From assembly GCA_013377115.1 (NCBI GenBank), contig JACAAW010000019.1:1-36265 (forward strand): 36,265 nt of DNA, given 5' to 3'. The position numbers and the translations under genes are program-made. Shown here piece by piece: positions 15,052-23,598 of the stretch (position 1 is the stretch's first letter; the number at the start of each line of letters is the position of its first letter). Source of the stretch: Bacteroidota bacterium (GTDB lineage: Bacteria > Bacteroidota > Bacteroidia > Bacteroidales > CG2-30-32-10). The notes beneath the pieces are model-generated. The model was not told where the DNA came from. It saw only the letters and a list, made by a program, of their open reading frames with translations, and did no database searches.

Positions 15052-15148
15052 CTTATCTTTACCGTTTTGCAACGGATGGAATTAGCACCTTGCCATTGGC
15101 AGGCTGCTAAGGTTTCATAGGGCCAGTCCCTCCACCTTTCTTGATAAG
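15052..15148 (-). ncRNA. SAM-I (S-box) riboswitch aptamer
   Basis: The minus strand shows the SAM-I core: closing stem P1 CTTATC...GATAAG, the conserved GGTGGAGGGACTGGCCC followed by ATGAAACC, a hairpin GCCTGCCAATGGCAAGG, GTGCTAATTCC and the P4-like CCGTTGCAAAACGG. It senses S-adenosylmethionine and precedes the trans-sulfuration gene by about 150 nt, with a terminator hairpin between. It should repress the methionine-branch operon when SAM is plentiful. Confidence 0.96.
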
Positions 15149-15168
15149 TAATTTTAAAGAACGCGCTG

Positions 15169-15201
15169 CAAAATTAAAAATAGTTTTTCAATTAAAACCA
15201 A
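15169..15201 (-). promoter_or_regulatory. Promoter of the SAM riboswitch operon
   Basis: On the minus strand, TTG (15201-15199), 22 nt and TAATTTTG (15176-15169) lie about 20 nt upstream of the aptamer P1 stem. The spacer is slightly long. Confidence 0.55.
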
Positions 15202-15299
15202 TTTATTTTTATTTTTTTTGAAAATAGGTGTTGTATTGTAGTGGTGGTGGGGAAAATAGAAATGATGAAATTTTGTTTTGTTTCGAAAAAAGAGCATGG

Positions 15300-15720
15300 A
15301 GTATTTCGTCACGAAAATGGATTCATCATTTCGTTCTTCATCTTGAATGACCACGAGTATTTGTCATTCAGAACGCAGTGAAGAATCTGAAACACGATAA
15401 ACCAATTTTTTTTTTTTTGTATCTTAAATCACAAATCTTCAATCCTTGTTCATTATTTAAAATATTTTCAGTGTTCGTTTTACTTGATCAAAAGAACCAA
15501 AAATCAAGGCAGTTTAAAAATTTCTCGTTTTTTACAGGTTGTCTCAGCCACGTGATAAGAGCCGCGCCAACGCTTTTGCCTTCCTGAGCTCGCTTATCAC
15601 TTACAAAATGCCCCTCACTTTGAGCCTTACTTTGAAAACTACAAAATTTTAAAAAGGCCGTTGTGGTTTTTGCTGCGCAAAAATGAAAAGGTTTTATGCT
15701 GATAGAGATGGAGGAAAATA
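15300..15720. repeat. Gene-free stretch with dispersed Bacteroidota-type repeats
   Basis: No credible gene lies between the riboswitch promoter and 15832. The region holds a GTCATTCAGAACGCAGTGAAG repeat near 15362, a T13 tract at 15406-15418 and a stretch containing AAAGAACCAAAAATCAAGGC. It also has an inverted pair GTGATAAG (15552-15559) / CTTATCAC (15593-15600) with GC-rich sequence inside. Sequences like these recur between genes in related genomes, as I recall. The 69-codon ORF at 15378 is probably a by-product of this repeat. Confidence 0.6.
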
Positions 15721-15831
15721 GGATTGGTGTTTACTATTATGATTTTTTATGTTTTGTTTTGTCAGCATTGGCATTTTGTTACGATACAATTCATAAAGAT
15801 TAGAAGGAAATAATTGGATTGATAAATTAAC

Positions 15832-16350
15832 TTAATATTCGTAATTACTAATTCTAATCACTTTACAATTGTACATTAAAAGATTGTTATTGATTTCAGT
15901 AGTTGAATTTACATTATAAGAATATTCACGATTAATTTTAAAAAAAGAATCATCTAAATAATAAAATTCAAAAGAAAAATCAAATTTTTCTTTTTCAATT
16001 GGTTCAATAATTCTTTTAAACTGGAATGATAATTCTTTGCCTGTTTTTAAGCAGGTTAAATGATTTTTCAAATTTGGACTTCCAAGAAATCCATTGTCAA
16101 TAAAAATGCCATTTATACCATTTAGTTTTTTCATTGTGTTAAAATCTGGTTTTTCAAAATCAAAGAATATATTATTCTCTTTATTGTTTTTTATAGTAAA
16201 AGTGACAATGCAATTATTATCCACAACTTCAAATAGCACATGTATCTTAATTGAATCACTCTCAACTGAGGTTTCAAAATAAGAATTTCCTTTCTGACCA
16301 TAAGAATAAATTGAAAATATTAATAAACAAAAAATTAGAGTATTCTTCAT
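15832..16350 (-). CDS. Secreted hypothetical protein
   Basis: A 172-residue protein with a signal peptide (MKNTLIFCLLIFSIYSYGQ, cleavage after YGQ). The remainder is predicted beta-rich (SIKIHVLFEVVDNNCIVTFTIKN) and could adopt an immunoglobulin-like fold. No family is recognised. It stands alone between repeat-rich gaps on the minus strand. Confidence 0.65.
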   Translation of the reverse strand: MKNTLIFCLLIFSIYSYGQKGNSYFETSVESDSIKIHVLFEVVDNNCIVTFTIKNNKENNIFFDFEKPDFNTMKKLNGINGIFIDNGFLGSPNLKNHLTCLKTGKELSFQFKRIIEPIEKEKFDFSFEFYYLDDSFFKINREYSYNVNSTTEINNNLLMYNCKVIRISNYEY

Positions 16351-16520
16351 AGTTTTTTTAGATTTATTGTCCCAATAGATGGTATTAATTTATTTTGTTT
16401 TTTTTAAAAAATGCGGATTAAAAGCTTTTTGGTTTTTTGAGAATTCAAAATAAATCTATTCAAAAAGTAAAACTACGGAAAGAATTGGTTTGGTGCAAGT
16501 TTTTGTTTGGAGCCTAGTTG

Positions 16521-16592
16521 AGCCTCGTAGAGGCGGCATTATGGTAAAAAACAAAGCTAAACTATTAAAAAGCCCCGTAGGGGCGACATTAT
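16521..16592 (+). repeat. Tandem palindromic repeat pair (GCCYCGTAGRGGC type)
   Basis: AGCCTCGTAGAGGCGGCATTAT (16521-16542, written here in full as 22 bases only to show its length) and a copy at 16571-16592 beginning AGCCCCGTAGGGGCGACATT lie 50 bp apart. The two stem changes (T to C, A to G) compensate each other, so the hairpin is kept. A short dispersed repeat (CACTTCGTTCTGAATGAC) follows near 16619. The gap 16351-16659 holds no gene. Confidence 0.7.
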
Positions 16593-16659
16593 AAAAATGT
16601 TTTGAAAAAAGGATTCTTCACTTCGTTCTGAATGACAAGGTGAAATAATATTTTCAAGA

Positions 16660-17133
16660 TTAAATCAAATCTTTTATTTCTTCCGAATAATCGAACTGTA
16701 AATCTTCGTGTAATAAACTAATCGTTTTCTGGATTTTCTTAATTTGATTGTTGTACAGATTATTCAATACTGGACTTTTTTGATAGGGAATAGTGGAGCT
16801 CTTTAATTTCGTACAAAAATAGATTAAAAGTTCGGCCTCAGTTTGTTTAATTCCAGAGTATTTGATGTTTTTATTTACGATTCTCAATATTTTCCGAAGC
16901 GTTTTCTTCACGAAATACAAATTACTTTCATTAATTTCTTCAAAAAGTTCATCAATTGTAAGCTTGATTTTATTGATAAATGAGAGTTCGTCATGCGATT
17001 CGAAAAGCAAATAATTTAGGAGTTCTTTATTGTCCTTTTTGAATTTGGCCAGGCGAATAGCAACTTCAATAACGCCATTAGGCGGGAGGGTTTCAATTTC
17101 TTTTTTCAGTTCGTTAATGGATGCAGATTTCAT
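16660..17133 (-). CDS. Hypothetical cytoplasmic protein, helical
   Basis: About 157 residues, almost entirely predicted helix, beginning MKSASINELKKEIETLPPNG. No domain is recognised. The track start at 17187 lies upstream of a TATTTTTG -7 box (17181-17174), so the internal ATG at 17133 is the likely start. There is no signal peptide after this correction. Nothing in the neighbourhood suggests a role. Confidence 0.7.
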   Translation of the reverse strand: MKSASINELKKEIETLPPNGVIEVAIRLAKFKKDNKELLNYLLFESHDELSFINKIKLTIDELFEEINESNLYFVKKTLRKILRIVNKNIKYSGIKQTEAELLIYFCTKLKSSTIPYQKSPVLNNLYNNQIKKIQKTISLLHEDLQFDYSEEIKDLI

Positions 17134-17173
17134 TTTTTTTACTTGAAAAAGATTTTGTATAGGTCGTTGGCTG

Positions 17174-17181
17174 CAAAAATA
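17174..17181 (-). promoter_or_regulatory. -7 promoter box of the helical hypothetical gene
   Basis: TATTTTTG on the minus strand, about 40 nt before the ATG at 17133. The -33 element is weak (TTTAC). Confidence 0.5.
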
Positions 17182-17277
17182 ATTCATTTCATTAAGAATA
17201 GTAAATAAAAGAAGCCATTTCTTTTAAGGCAAAAAAATATTTTGGTCAGATACTTTAGTTAAAATCAAATTAAGTAG

Positions 17278-17285
17278 TAATTTTG
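17278..17285 (+). promoter_or_regulatory. -7 promoter box of the DUF4238-like gene
   Basis: TAATTTTG, about 70 nt before the start codon. A clear -33 TTG at the usual distance is not seen (TTTAG at 17254-17258). Confidence 0.45.
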
Positions 17286-17353
17286 CAAGAAATATGGAAA
17301 TCTTCATTATTCGTTAAAGAAGATAAAAATAATACCAAGAGTAGGGTTACCGC

Positions 17354-18325
17354 ATGGGGAAAGAAAATCAATACATACCAGAGTTTTACTTAAAGAATTT
17401 TTCAATAAAAAATAAGAATCAAGAAATTGGTGTTTTTAATGTTGACACGGAAGAATATCTTCCAAAAGTTGAAATAAAAACTCAAATTCAAAATCCCTAT
17501 TTCTTTGGTAAAGGCTGTATTATAGAAGAATGGCTTGAAAATGTTGAAACCACAACTGAACTTTGTTTTACTGACATTATTTTTTGTAATGCCATTCCTC
17601 AATTCTCACGGAGATACTTTAAAAATATAACTTATTATGTTTTACTTTTCGAATTGAGAAATCCTATTGAGGCCAAATCTGTTGATAAAGCATTGACTCA
17701 GTTATTATCCGAAATTCCATTTGAAGGTAAAGAGTTTTCTGATTTTAAAAGTTCTTATGATATTCCAAAAGGAATTAATTTTTCGGTTTTAGATAAATCT
17801 TTGGATTGCCTTAAAGATTTGAAAACAAAACTAATTATTAACAAAACGAAAGTTCCTTTTCTTACTTCCGACCGGCCAGTTATTAAATACAATCAATTAT
17901 TACGAAATTTAAACTTCCAAGGTGATTCAACAACCTATGGTGCAAAAGGCTTGCAGTTGATGATACCATTGAGTCCAAATCATTTATTGTTTTTCTACGA
18001 CAATAAAGTTTATAAAGTTGGAGATGCTGGAGAACCAAGAGTTTTTATTGAAAATGAATCAGATATAAAGCAATTGAATGCTTTAATGTTGCTAAATGCC
18101 AAAGAATCTGTTTACTTCAATGAAAATACTGACAATAAGTGTATTTCTGAATTGAAAGAGTTATTCATTGAAAATATTAAAGGAAAATCCTTTAAAAATG
18201 AAATTCGTAATGGACTTAATTTGTCATTTGTAAAAATTAAACCAACCGCTCAGAAAATAAAAATAAACTCAAAATCTTCTCCAAAAAGGGATGAAGCCCT
18301 GTCCAATATGAAATATTGGTGCTAA
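17354..18325 (+). CDS. DUF4238-like protein
   Basis: A 323-residue protein with the layout of DUF4238: an N-terminal YIPEFYLKNF motif, a central helical part and then PFLTSDRPV followed by MIPLSPNHLLFFYD. The family is scattered across bacteria, often in accessory or defence-like contexts, and its biochemical activity is not established as far as I know. The C-terminus is basic (KIKPTAQKIKINSKSS). It appears to be a single-gene unit. An earlier in-frame ATG at 17294 is closed by a stop, so 17354 is the start. Confidence 0.8.
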   Translation: MGKENQYIPEFYLKNFSIKNKNQEIGVFNVDTEEYLPKVEIKTQIQNPYFFGKGCIIEEWLENVETTTELCFTDIIFCNAIPQFSRRYFKNITYYVLLFELRNPIEAKSVDKALTQLLSEIPFEGKEFSDFKSSYDIPKGINFSVLDKSLDCLKDLKTKLIINKTKVPFLTSDRPVIKYNQLLRNLNFQGDSTTYGAKGLQLMIPLSPNHLLFFYDNKVYKVGDAGEPRVFIENESDIKQLNALMLLNAKESVYFNENTDNKCISELKELFIENIKGKSFKNEIRNGLNLSFVKIKPTAQKIKINSKSSPKRDEALSNMKYWC

Positions 18326-18377
18326 TTGTTTTTCAAATAATTATTTCAATTATTAATCTATTTTTTTTTTAACATAC

Positions 18378-18408
18378 TTGCTTTTCGTAGTTTAATGTCG
18401 TATGTTTG
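18378..18408 (+). promoter_or_regulatory. Promoter of the small lipoprotein gene
   Basis: TTG (18378-18380), 20 nt, TATGTTTG (18401-18408). Close to consensus and about 45 nt before the ATG. Confidence 0.75.
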
Positions 18409-18453
18409 ATATAAATATTATAGGATTGATGTATTAATTAAAATTTGAAAAAT

Positions 18454-18852
18454 ATGAAAAGTATTGCAAATAGCTTAATATGCGCTATGGGAGTATTCTT
18501 TTTGTTTTTAGTTGTTTCTTGCAATTCCAATACTCCAATTCCAAAGGAAAAAATGTCCTATGTTGGAACTTGGCGTTCTGATTCAGGAATTGTAATTACC
18601 ATTATGGAAAATGGGACTGCTTCATTAAAGCAAAATATCAATCATGAAATTCTGGATTTTAAGAATCTAGGAATTGCAGCCGGACCAAATTTTATCAATG
18701 ATCTGCAAGTTAAGTTTAAAGATGATAAGAATTTTAGTATTACAAAACCCCATTATTATGGAAAAGTATATGGTGTTGGTATTCAGCCATATATGGAAGA
18801 TGGTCAATATAAAATGCTATTGAATGGTATGCCTTTGATAAAGGATAAATAG
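18454..18852 (+). CDS. Small lipoprotein, hypothetical
   Basis: About 132 residues. The signal peptide ends in a lipobox (FLFLVVSC, with Cys as the lipidation site) and is followed by NSNTP. The mature domain (YVGTWRSDSGIVITIMENGTA) resembles small lipocalin-like or META-like beta barrels only loosely. The track start is TTG at 18445; the in-frame ATG at 18454 is preferred. It lies in its own unit with a strong promoter. Confidence 0.75.
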   Translation: MKSIANSLICAMGVFFLFLVVSCNSNTPIPKEKMSYVGTWRSDSGIVITIMENGTASLKQNINHEILDFKNLGIAAGPNFINDLQVKFKDDKNFSITKPHYYGKVYGVGIQPYMEDGQYKMLLNGMPLIKDK

Positions 18853-18863
18853 TCGAAAAGAAC

Positions 18864-19466
18864 TTATCTTTTAGTTAAATCATTGAAAATCTTTTCCTCT
18901 TTTTCAGCTTCAATTTTATTACCTTTTTTCTCGTAGAAATTAGCCAGATTATGGTGTGATTGAGCGTGGCTATTATCAGTTTTAATATTGTCTTTTAGAA
19001 TTTTAATAGCTTCATCAGTTTTCCCCAATTTATCCAAGCAGGTTGCCATATCGCAACTTACATTTAAATTCGTTTTGTCGATTGCCAATGCTTTTTTGTA
19101 AAAATCTACGGCTTTTTGGTTTTCATTGGTGTCGTAATAAATATTCCCAAGATCTATTAGGGCGTTTAAATTCTTCTTATCTAATTCTAAAACTTTGTTA
19201 AATTGCATAATGGCATTTGGGAAATCTTTGCTAGCATAATAAGCAGTTCCTAAATTTAACCTCAGGCCAACATTTGTTGAATCTTCTTTTACCAATTTTT
19301 CTAAAGAAACGATATCACTTCCAACCGAATTCAAATTGGAAGAAGGAGGTGCCTGGTTGGTTTGCGGATTTGAATTTGAACTTTTTATTTCATTGTTGTT
19401 ACAAGAAAATAAAACAATACAAAAAGCAAAAGAAAAAACTGTTATTGGAATTTTTATGATATTCAT
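18864..19466 (-). CDS. TPR repeat lipoprotein
   Basis: A 200-residue protein with a lipoprotein signal (FAFCIVLFSC, Cys modified), a Ser/Asn/Gln-rich linker and then about four tetratricopeptide repeats, e.g. LRLNLGTAYYASKDFPNAIMQF and ALIDLGNIYYDTNENQKAVDFY. TPRs mediate protein-protein contacts. It is probably anchored to the outer or inner membrane facing the periplasm. It converges with the lipoprotein gene (11 bp between stops). Confidence 0.88.
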   Translation of the reverse strand: MNIIKIPITVFSFAFCIVLFSCNNNEIKSSNSNPQTNQAPPSSNLNSVGSDIVSLEKLVKEDSTNVGLRLNLGTAYYASKDFPNAIMQFNKVLELDKKNLNALIDLGNIYYDTNENQKAVDFYKKALAIDKTNLNVSCDMATCLDKLGKTDEAIKILKDNIKTDNSHAQSHHNLANFYEKKGNKIEAEKEEKIFNDLTKR

Positions 19467-19494
19467 AAAATATTGGTTTAAAAGTTATACACTG

Positions 19495-19525
19495 CAAAGC
19501 TAAAAGAATTTTTAAAAACTGCAAA
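19495..19525 (-). promoter_or_regulatory. Promoter of the TPR lipoprotein gene
   Basis: Minus strand TTTG (19525-19522), 19 nt, TAGCTTTG (19502-19495). A near-perfect match to consensus. Confidence 0.78.
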
Positions 19526-19591
19526 ATCATTTTTTAATTCCAATAATATTAATAGGAAATACTATCCGATACTATGCCATTTTGCTCAAAA

Positions 19592-19620
19592 TTGAAAATT
19601 AAAATAAAATGCTAAATTTG
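19592..19620 (+). promoter_or_regulatory. Promoter of the transporter-aas operon
   Basis: TTG (19592-19594), 18 nt, TAAATTTG (19613-19620), 22 nt before the transporter start. Confidence 0.65.
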
Positions 19621-19642
19621 TATTTTAAATTATTTATGACTT

Positions 19643-20869
19643 ATGGCACCAAACACAAAATGGTTACCACTATTTGCAACAAATTTCCTAGGAGTTTTTA
19701 ATAATAATTTTTTCAAGACGCTTATTATTTTGCTGGGAATAAAATGGTTTTCGGCCAATGAAAGTTCTTTGATTACTTCATTGGCTTCTGGTTTGTATGT
19801 TGTTTCATACATTTTTTTCTCTCCTTATGCAGGGAAATTGGCTAAAACGAAACACAAAAAGAAAATTATTGTTGTTTCGCGAATGATTGAATTTTCGCTC
19901 TTTGTTATTGGAAGTTTTGGTTTTTATATCCAAAATATTTACGTGGTAATGACCTGTATTTTTCTTTTAGGACTAATCAGTACTTTGTTTTCTCCAGCTA
20001 AATATGGTTTGATTCGCGATATTGGCGGAAACGAAGGGATTTCTTTTGGAACTGGAACATTGGAAATGTTAACTTTTTTTGGCGCATTATTGGGTCCTTT
20101 ATTAGCCGCAATTATTTCCGATCATTATAATTTTTTTTTAATGGCTGGAATATTTATCATAGTTTCATTGTCGAGTTGGTTTTCAATTTCAAGATTAAAG
20201 GTTGTTGAATCGGAACCAATGAAAGAATGTAATGATACTGTAAATCCAATTAAATTTTTTATTGAATCTTTTAAATTTGCTGGAAAAATAAAGGGATTAA
20301 ATCTTATCGTTGCTGGTTTGGCTTCCTTTTGGATGATTGCAAGTTTTATTCAATTAACAATTTTAGAACATTGTCCTAAAGTGTTGAAAATGACCAATAC
20401 CGAAATGGGTTATGTTTTAACTGCTTCTGCTGTTGGAATTGGATTGGGAAGTTATTTAGCTGGGATCATTTCCAAGGGTAAAATTGAATTGGGATTAACT
20501 CCAATTGGTGGAATTGGAATGACGATAACCATGTTGCTTTTATTTATCCTTCAGCCAACTGGAATTATTTTTACGGGATTAATATTACTAACAGCAATGT
20601 TTTGCGGAATATTCATGGTTCCATTAAGTGCCTCTATTCAAAGTAGTGTTGAGGGAAGGAAACAAGGAGATATGATAGCGTATTCTAATTTTGTTATTTT
20701 CTTGTTGATTTTTATCTCAGCCGCTGTATTTGGAATCATTTCGGAAGCTTTTGGAAGCAATACTATTTTTATTTTATTGGTAATAATTGTTTCAGTTATG
20801 ACAACAATTATGCTTTTTAAAGTGCCAAATATGAACCAGAGATTTAAAAATTTGATTGGAATGAAATAG
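19643..20869 (+). CDS. lplT: MFS transporter, LplT-like lysophospholipid flippase
   Basis: A 408-residue inner-membrane transporter with about 12 hydrophobic segments. It has the LplT-like opening (FATNFLGVFNNNFFKTLIILL) and the basic loop between TM2 and TM3 (GKLAKTKHKKK). LplT moves lysophospholipids from the outer to the inner leaflet so that Aas can re-acylate them. The following gene, 30 bp downstream by the preferred start, is an Aas-type fusion, the same pairing as lplT-aas in enterobacteria. This context is the main support for the specific call; general MFS membership is certain. Confidence 0.85.
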   Translation: MAPNTKWLPLFATNFLGVFNNNFFKTLIILLGIKWFSANESSLITSLASGLYVVSYIFFSPYAGKLAKTKHKKKIIVVSRMIEFSLFVIGSFGFYIQNIYVVMTCIFLLGLISTLFSPAKYGLIRDIGGNEGISFGTGTLEMLTFFGALLGPLLAAIISDHYNFFLMAGIFIIVSLSSWFSISRLKVVESEPMKECNDTVNPIKFFIESFKFAGKIKGLNLIVAGLASFWMIASFIQLTILEHCPKVLKMTNTEMGYVLTASAVGIGLGSYLAGIISKGKIELGLTPIGGIGMTITMLLLFILQPTGIIFTGLILLTAMFCGIFMVPLSASIQSSVEGRKQGDMIAYSNFVIFLLIFISAAVFGIISEAFGSNTIFILLVIIVSVMTTIMLFKVPNMNQRFKNLIGMK

Positions 20870-20899
20870 TTCTAATCCTTGAACAAAAGCAAGAATTTT

Positions 20900-23533
20900 A
20901 TGAGATTATTAATAGCCATTTACCGTTTTTTCTTATCATTACGATACACAGTTGAAATAAAAGGAATTGAACTACTTAAAACCAATACAACAAAGCTCAT
21001 TCTTCCCAATCACCAAGCTATTGTTGATCCACAATTGATGTTCATGCATTTGCATAAATACACAAATGTAGTTCCTGTGGCTTCCGAAATTTACACCACC
21101 AAACCAGTTTTGAAACAACTCTTCAAGAAATTTGGTGTTGTTCCAGTCAGCGATATAACTGTTGGAAATCGTGATGTTAATGCCTTGAACAATATTTATA
21201 TCAACATTACTAATGCATTAAAAGAAAAAAAGAATGTTTTGCTATATCCTGCCGGACAAATTGCAGGGCAGGGCTTTGAGAAAATATTCAATAAGCAAAG
21301 TGCCTGGGCGGTTGTAAATAATTTGCCTGAAAACACACAAGTTATCGGTGTTAGAATTTCTGGTTTATGGGGTTCAATGTGGTCGAGAGCATGGATTGGC
21401 AAATCACCAGGCTTTTTTAAACCATTTTTGAAAGGAATTTTCTATGTTTTTGCAAACTTCTTATTTTTTGTTCCAAAGCGAAAAGTGGTTTTCGAATTTA
21501 AAGATTTATCGGAGGGTGCAATTGAAAAAGCAAAAGCGAATAGAATCTCCTTTAATTTGTTTCTAGAAGAATTTTATAATTTAAATGGTGCCGAGGAAGT
21601 TCTCTTTTTGAAACACTATTTTTTCGTGCCAAAATCCAAAAGAAAACTTCCAGAAAGAATCGAAGGATCAGTTGAAGATCAAAAGAGTAATGCTATTGTT
21701 TCTGAAGAAGATATACCTGAAGAAATATTTAAAAAAGTTTCTGATATTTTGGTAAAGGTTGCTGGTCTTAATTCATCAGAAATTTCACTTAGTTCCAACC
21801 TTGCCTTGGATTTAAATGTAGATTCACTTTTATTGGTAGAAGCCATCACCGCTGTTGAAGAAAAATTTAAAGTGGTATCTCAGTTTGAAATTACTTTGAT
21901 AAAAACAGTAGATGATTTGTGTAGAATTGCTATGAATCAGGAAATTGCGGAAGATGAATTGAAACCAAGTTTCTTGCACAATCATCTTTCTCCAATTAAA
22001 AATATCAAAATAGACAATACCAAAAATATTGTAGAGAACTTTGTACAAGTTTTTAGTAGTTATAAGAACGATCATTTTGCTTATGATAAAATTCTAGGAT
22101 CCACAACCCGTAAGGATTTTATATTGAAAGCTTTTGTGGTTTCAAAAATAATTCGAAAAGAAGTTAAAGGAGAATACCTTGGAATAATGTTACCAGCATT
22201 GCAAAGCACAGCACTTTTGGTGATTTCTTCTTATCTCGCTGGGAAAATTCCTGTAATGCTCAACTGGACAGTTGGGAAAAAAGTATTGGATCATTGCATT
22301 GAGACTATTGATTTAGACGTGATTCTAACTGCAAAAACATTTCACGATAAAGTCGCCGATTCTCTTACAGAAAATGTAAAAAGCAAATGTGTTTTCTTTG
22401 AACAAAAAGTCAAAGAGGCAAGTTTAGGAACGAAACTTTCTGGTTTGTTCAGCAATATGTTTAAAATTAAGCCAAAAATTGATTTTAATGATGTAGCAGT
22501 AATTTTGTTTACTTCAGGAAGCGAATCTTTACCAAAAGCAGTTCCTTTAACCCATCGCAATGTAATCGACAATCTTTGGGGCGTTTTTGAAATCGTTGAA
22601 CTTAAAAATCAAAGAGTATTTTTGGCATTTCTTCCACCATTTCATAGTTTTGGTTTTACAGTTTTAACAATTCTTCCATTAATAACAGGTTTGAAAGTTG
22701 CATACACACCAGATCCAACAGACAATAGAGAGTTGTTGAAGATATTGAAGCATGTTCAAGCCAATACCGTTTTGGCAACACCAACTTTCCTAAAAATGCT
22801 GCTATCCATTTCCACTAAAAAAGATTTTGGAAATGTTGATTTGGCAATTACTGGAGCCGAAAGTTTGAATCCGACTATCATCAAAACATTTAAAGAAAAA
22901 GGAGCAGAGGGTGCAAGAATTTTGGAAGGGTACGGAATTACCGAATGCTCACCCGTTCTTACAATCAATCCAATGAATATTCAGAAAGAAAAAAGCGTTG
23001 GGAAATTTATTGCTGGAATTTCATATTATATTACCGATATCAATACTTACAGCCCTTTGAATCAGGGTGAAGAAGGAATGATCATGGTTAAAGGTAAGAG
23101 TATTTTTAATGGATATCAAGATAAAAAACTGGATTCACCATTTGTAAAAATAAACGGCGAAGATTTCTATAAAACCGGCGATTTAGGTAAAGTTGATGAA
23201 GATGGTTATCTATTTATTACCGGTCGTTTGAAACGGTTTATTAAAATAGCAGGTGAAATGGTTAGTTTACCTGCTGTCGAAAATACATTGCTTAAAAAAT
23301 ATGGTTCTGAAGAGGAAGTTGTAATGGCTATTGAAGGAAATGACAGCATTGAGCCACCGCAAATTGCTTTATTCTCAAAAATAAAAATCGACATCAACGA
23401 AGCCAACGCTTTTCTGAAAGAAAATGGATTTTCAGGTATTGTAAGAATACATAAAGTAATTGAGGTTGATGAAATTCCGCTACTTGGAACAGGAAAAACG
23501 GATTATAAAATTTTGAAAGAGCAAATTCGCTAA
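20900..23533 (+). CDS. aas: Acyltransferase / acyl carrier / acyl-ACP ligase fusion (Aas-type)
   Basis: A multidomain enzyme of about 877 residues for lysophospholipid re-acylation. In track numbering, a PlsC-type acyltransferase comes first, with catalytic NHQAIVD (H-x4-D, residues 45-50) and LLYPAGQ. Next is an acyl-carrier domain with the phosphopantetheine Ser in LDLNVDSLLLVEAI (about 315). The C-terminal half is an adenylate-forming ligase: VILFTSGSESLPKAVPLTHRN (P-loop), GYGITECSPV, YKTGDLGKVDEDGYLFITGR and a terminal LLGTGKTDYKIL with the catalytic Lys. E. coli Aas lacks the carrier domain. The track start is TTG (20879); the ATG at 20900 is preferred. It is in one operon with the transporter and ends at a bidirectional terminator. 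Confidence 0.9.
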   Translation: MRLLIAIYRFFLSLRYTVEIKGIELLKTNTTKLILPNHQAIVDPQLMFMHLHKYTNVVPVASEIYTTKPVLKQLFKKFGVVPVSDITVGNRDVNALNNIYINITNALKEKKNVLLYPAGQIAGQGFEKIFNKQSAWAVVNNLPENTQVIGVRISGLWGSMWSRAWIGKSPGFFKPFLKGIFYVFANFLFFVPKRKVVFEFKDLSEGAIEKAKANRISFNLFLEEFYNLNGAEEVLFLKHYFFVPKSKRKLPERIEGSVEDQKSNAIVSEEDIPEEIFKKVSDILVKVAGLNSSEISLSSNLALDLNVDSLLLVEAITAVEEKFKVVSQFEITLIKTVDDLCRIAMNQEIAEDELKPSFLHNHLSPIKNIKIDNTKNIVENFVQVFSSYKNDHFAYDKILGSTTRKDFILKAFVVSKIIRKEVKGEYLGIMLPALQSTALLVISSYLAGKIPVMLNWTVGKKVLDHCIETIDLDVILTAKTFHDKVADSLTENVKSKCVFFEQKVKEASLGTKLSGLFSNMFKIKPKIDFNDVAVILFTSGSESLPKAVPLTHRNVIDNLWGVFEIVELKNQRVFLAFLPPFHSFGFTVLTILPLITGLKVAYTPDPTDNRELLKILKHVQANTVLATPTFLKMLLSISTKKDFGNVDLAITGAESLNPTIIKTFKEKGAEGARILEGYGITECSPVLTINPMNIQKEKSVGKFIAGISYYITDINTYSPLNQGEEGMIMVKGKSIFNGYQDKKLDSPFVKINGEDFYKTGDLGKVDEDGYLFITGRLKRFIKIAGEMVSLPAVENTLLKKYGSEEEVVMAIEGNDSIEPPQIALFSKIKIDINEANAFLKENGFSGIVRIHKVIEVDEIPLLGTGKTDYKILKEQIR

Positions 23534-23557
23534 AAAAAACTAATTTTTGAGCAAAAA

Positions 23558-23585
23558 AAAACCACCAATTTGGTGGTTTTTTTTT
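23558..23585. terminator. Bidirectional terminator between aas and the T9SS protein gene
   Basis: AAAACCACCA, ATT loop, TGGTGGTTTT, with a T-run on the plus strand and a matching A-run upstream that serves the minus strand. It lies between two convergent genes. Confidence 0.88.
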
Positions 23586-23598
23586 AATAAAAATAAAT

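Noticed and set aside
15154-15354. 66-codon minus-strand ORF as a gene
   Set aside because: It overlaps the promoter and leader of the SAM riboswitch and has low-complexity composition.
15378-15587. 69-codon ORF as a gene
   Set aside because: It lies across a dispersed repeat and a T13 tract; no start context or domain supports it.
16521-16592. A CRISPR array
   Set aside because: Only two units, palindromic and imperfect, with no cas gene.
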